Below, piece after piece: positions 63,258 to 64,000 of a stretch of DNA of 64,000 bases. The translations under genes and the position numbers were made by a program. The notes under the pieces were generated by a model that searched no databases, was not told where the DNA came from, and saw nothing but the letters and a program-made list of their open reading frames with translations. The stretch comes from Hyunsoonleella aquatilis (GTDB lineage Bacteria; Bacteroidota; Bacteroidia; Flavobacteriales; Flavobacteriaceae): the NCBI RefSeq assembly GCF_014270105.1, contig NZ_JACNMF010000004.1, positions 1 to 64,000 on the forward strand, read 5' to 3'. Position 1 is the first letter of the stretch. Every line of letters starts with the position of its first letter.

Positions 63258-63292
63258 AAAAGCTTAATACAATCGTATTGAGCTTTTTTTTT
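63258..63292 (+). terminator. Intrinsic terminator after the tRNA
   Basis: AAAAGCTTAATAC pairs with GTATTGAGCTTTT around AATC, with one G-T pair, followed by a T-run (63284-63292). Confidence 0.85.
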
Positions 63293-63450
63293 GGTTAAAA
63301 CATACCCAGAACAAATTTAACAAGACAAAAATCCTAGCAATAAAATTTAATTTATATTGCATTTCATCGATTTTTTTTGCATTTTATAGATTATTTACTC
63401 AAGAATTCTATATATTCGTGCCTAAATAATTCATTATAATCCCAAATCTG

Positions 63451-64000
63451 ATGAAAAAAATTACTCTCCTAAGTATTCTTTTGCTAACAATAGCACAGAT
63501 AACCCACTCTCAGGAAATTCTTAAAAGAGTTTCTATTTCAAACATTAATTCATCGACCATTGAACAACTTGATGCCCTAGGTATCGATATGACCTGTGGC
63601 GCAATCCTTCATAATCATAATTTAACATTAGAACTGACGGAACACCAGTTGCACCAATTAGAAAACAAAGGTTTGATATATAATGTGTTGATTGACGATA
63701 TGACGAAGTTTTATAGTGAAAGGGCCATTAGAAACTTGCCCCTGGCTACAGCGGAAGTGGAAAGGCAGAAAAGTCTTAAAAGAGGAAAGTTAGCGCTAAA
63801 ACAGAATAACAAACTAACATCTAAGTCTTTAACAATCAATGAGTTGCTTAACAACTTAGGACAGTACGATGAATGCGATGAGATGAATTGGGAAGTTCCT
63901 GACAACTGGAATTTAAATGATTCTGATAGCTATCCAAATGAAACTAATCATTTTGGCGGTTGTCTTACCTATGATATGGTTTTACAGGAGCTGGATGACA
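63451..64000 (+). CDS. Secreted M14-like zinc carboxypeptidase (5' part)
   Basis: The first 183 residues of a gene that runs off the right edge. Signal peptide (about 1-20, ITLLSILLLTIAQITHS), a prodomain-like stretch with repeated LDALGIDMT and HQLHQLENKG segments, and the start of the catalytic region FGGCLTYDMVLQELDD, which matches the substrate-binding start of M14 carboxypeptidases. Active-site His/Glu residues lie outside the window. Probably secreted by the type IX system, but the C-terminal signal is not visible. Confidence 0.75.
   Translation, partial: MKKITLLSILLLTIAQITHSQEILKRVSISNINSSTIEQLDALGIDMTCGAILHNHNLTLELTEHQLHQLENKGLIYNVLIDDMTKFYSERAIRNLPLATAEVERQKSLKRGKLALKQNNKLTSKSLTINELLNNLGQYDECDEMNWEVPDNWNLNDSDSYPNETNHFGGCLTYDMVLQELDD

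Overview
The window comes from a Bacteroidota chromosome, most likely a member of the Flavobacteriaceae. This rests on the low-GC, compact gene style, a giant multi-repeat secreted protein, a SusC/CirA-style TonB receptor with a carboxypeptidase-regulatory N-terminal domain, a fused CcsBA, DUF4290 and DUF2853 proteins, and dispersed palindromic intergenic repeats. I cannot fix the genus.

Layout. (1) 1-14079, minus: the first ~4,693 residues of one giant surface protein that runs off the left edge, built from FG-GAP/VCBS-type repeats, two LamG-like domains, HYR, Ig/PKD-like, GloVer-type and MopE-type Asp-rich repeats. (2) 14080-17634: non-coding DNA with dispersed repeats, then three PAS-LuxR regulators of near-identical length (one minus, two plus). 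A matching palindrome lies upstream of the giant gene and upstream of the minus-strand regulator. (3) 17627-37096: an alpha/beta hydrolase and a divergent non-ribosomal peptide locus. The minus arm is stand-alone adenylation enzyme, stand-alone carrier protein, C-A-PCP synthetase, His-rich small protein, TonB receptor. The plus arm is HupE/UreJ-like membrane protein, a C-A-PCP-E-C-PCP-TE synthetase, a GT1 glycosyltransferase and an Sfp-type phosphopantetheinyl transferase.

(4) 37157-44252, minus: a short GT35 phosphorylase homologue and an nrfHA-ccsBA operon for ammonifying nitrite reduction. (5) 44511-63000: mostly housekeeping genes: mnmE, cvfB-like, menD-menF-thioesterase, GNAT, AraC/GyrI regulator, murA, DUF4290, DUF493, an ATPase-recQ-fmt run, HU, yqgE, an aminotransferase IV and a START-like protein. 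(6) 63117-64000: a tRNA-Met preceded by a disrupted copy of its own 5' end, then the start of a secreted M14-like carboxypeptidase.

Most notable is the peptide locus. Carrier activation (Sfp-type enzyme), at least three adenylation activities, an epimerase, a terminal module lacking its own adenylation domain, and a thioesterase with Cys in place of the catalytic Ser sit with a glycosyltransferase, an outer-membrane receptor and a putative metal permease. I infer a short, possibly glycosylated peptide containing a D-residue, perhaps a metallophore. The product is unknown.
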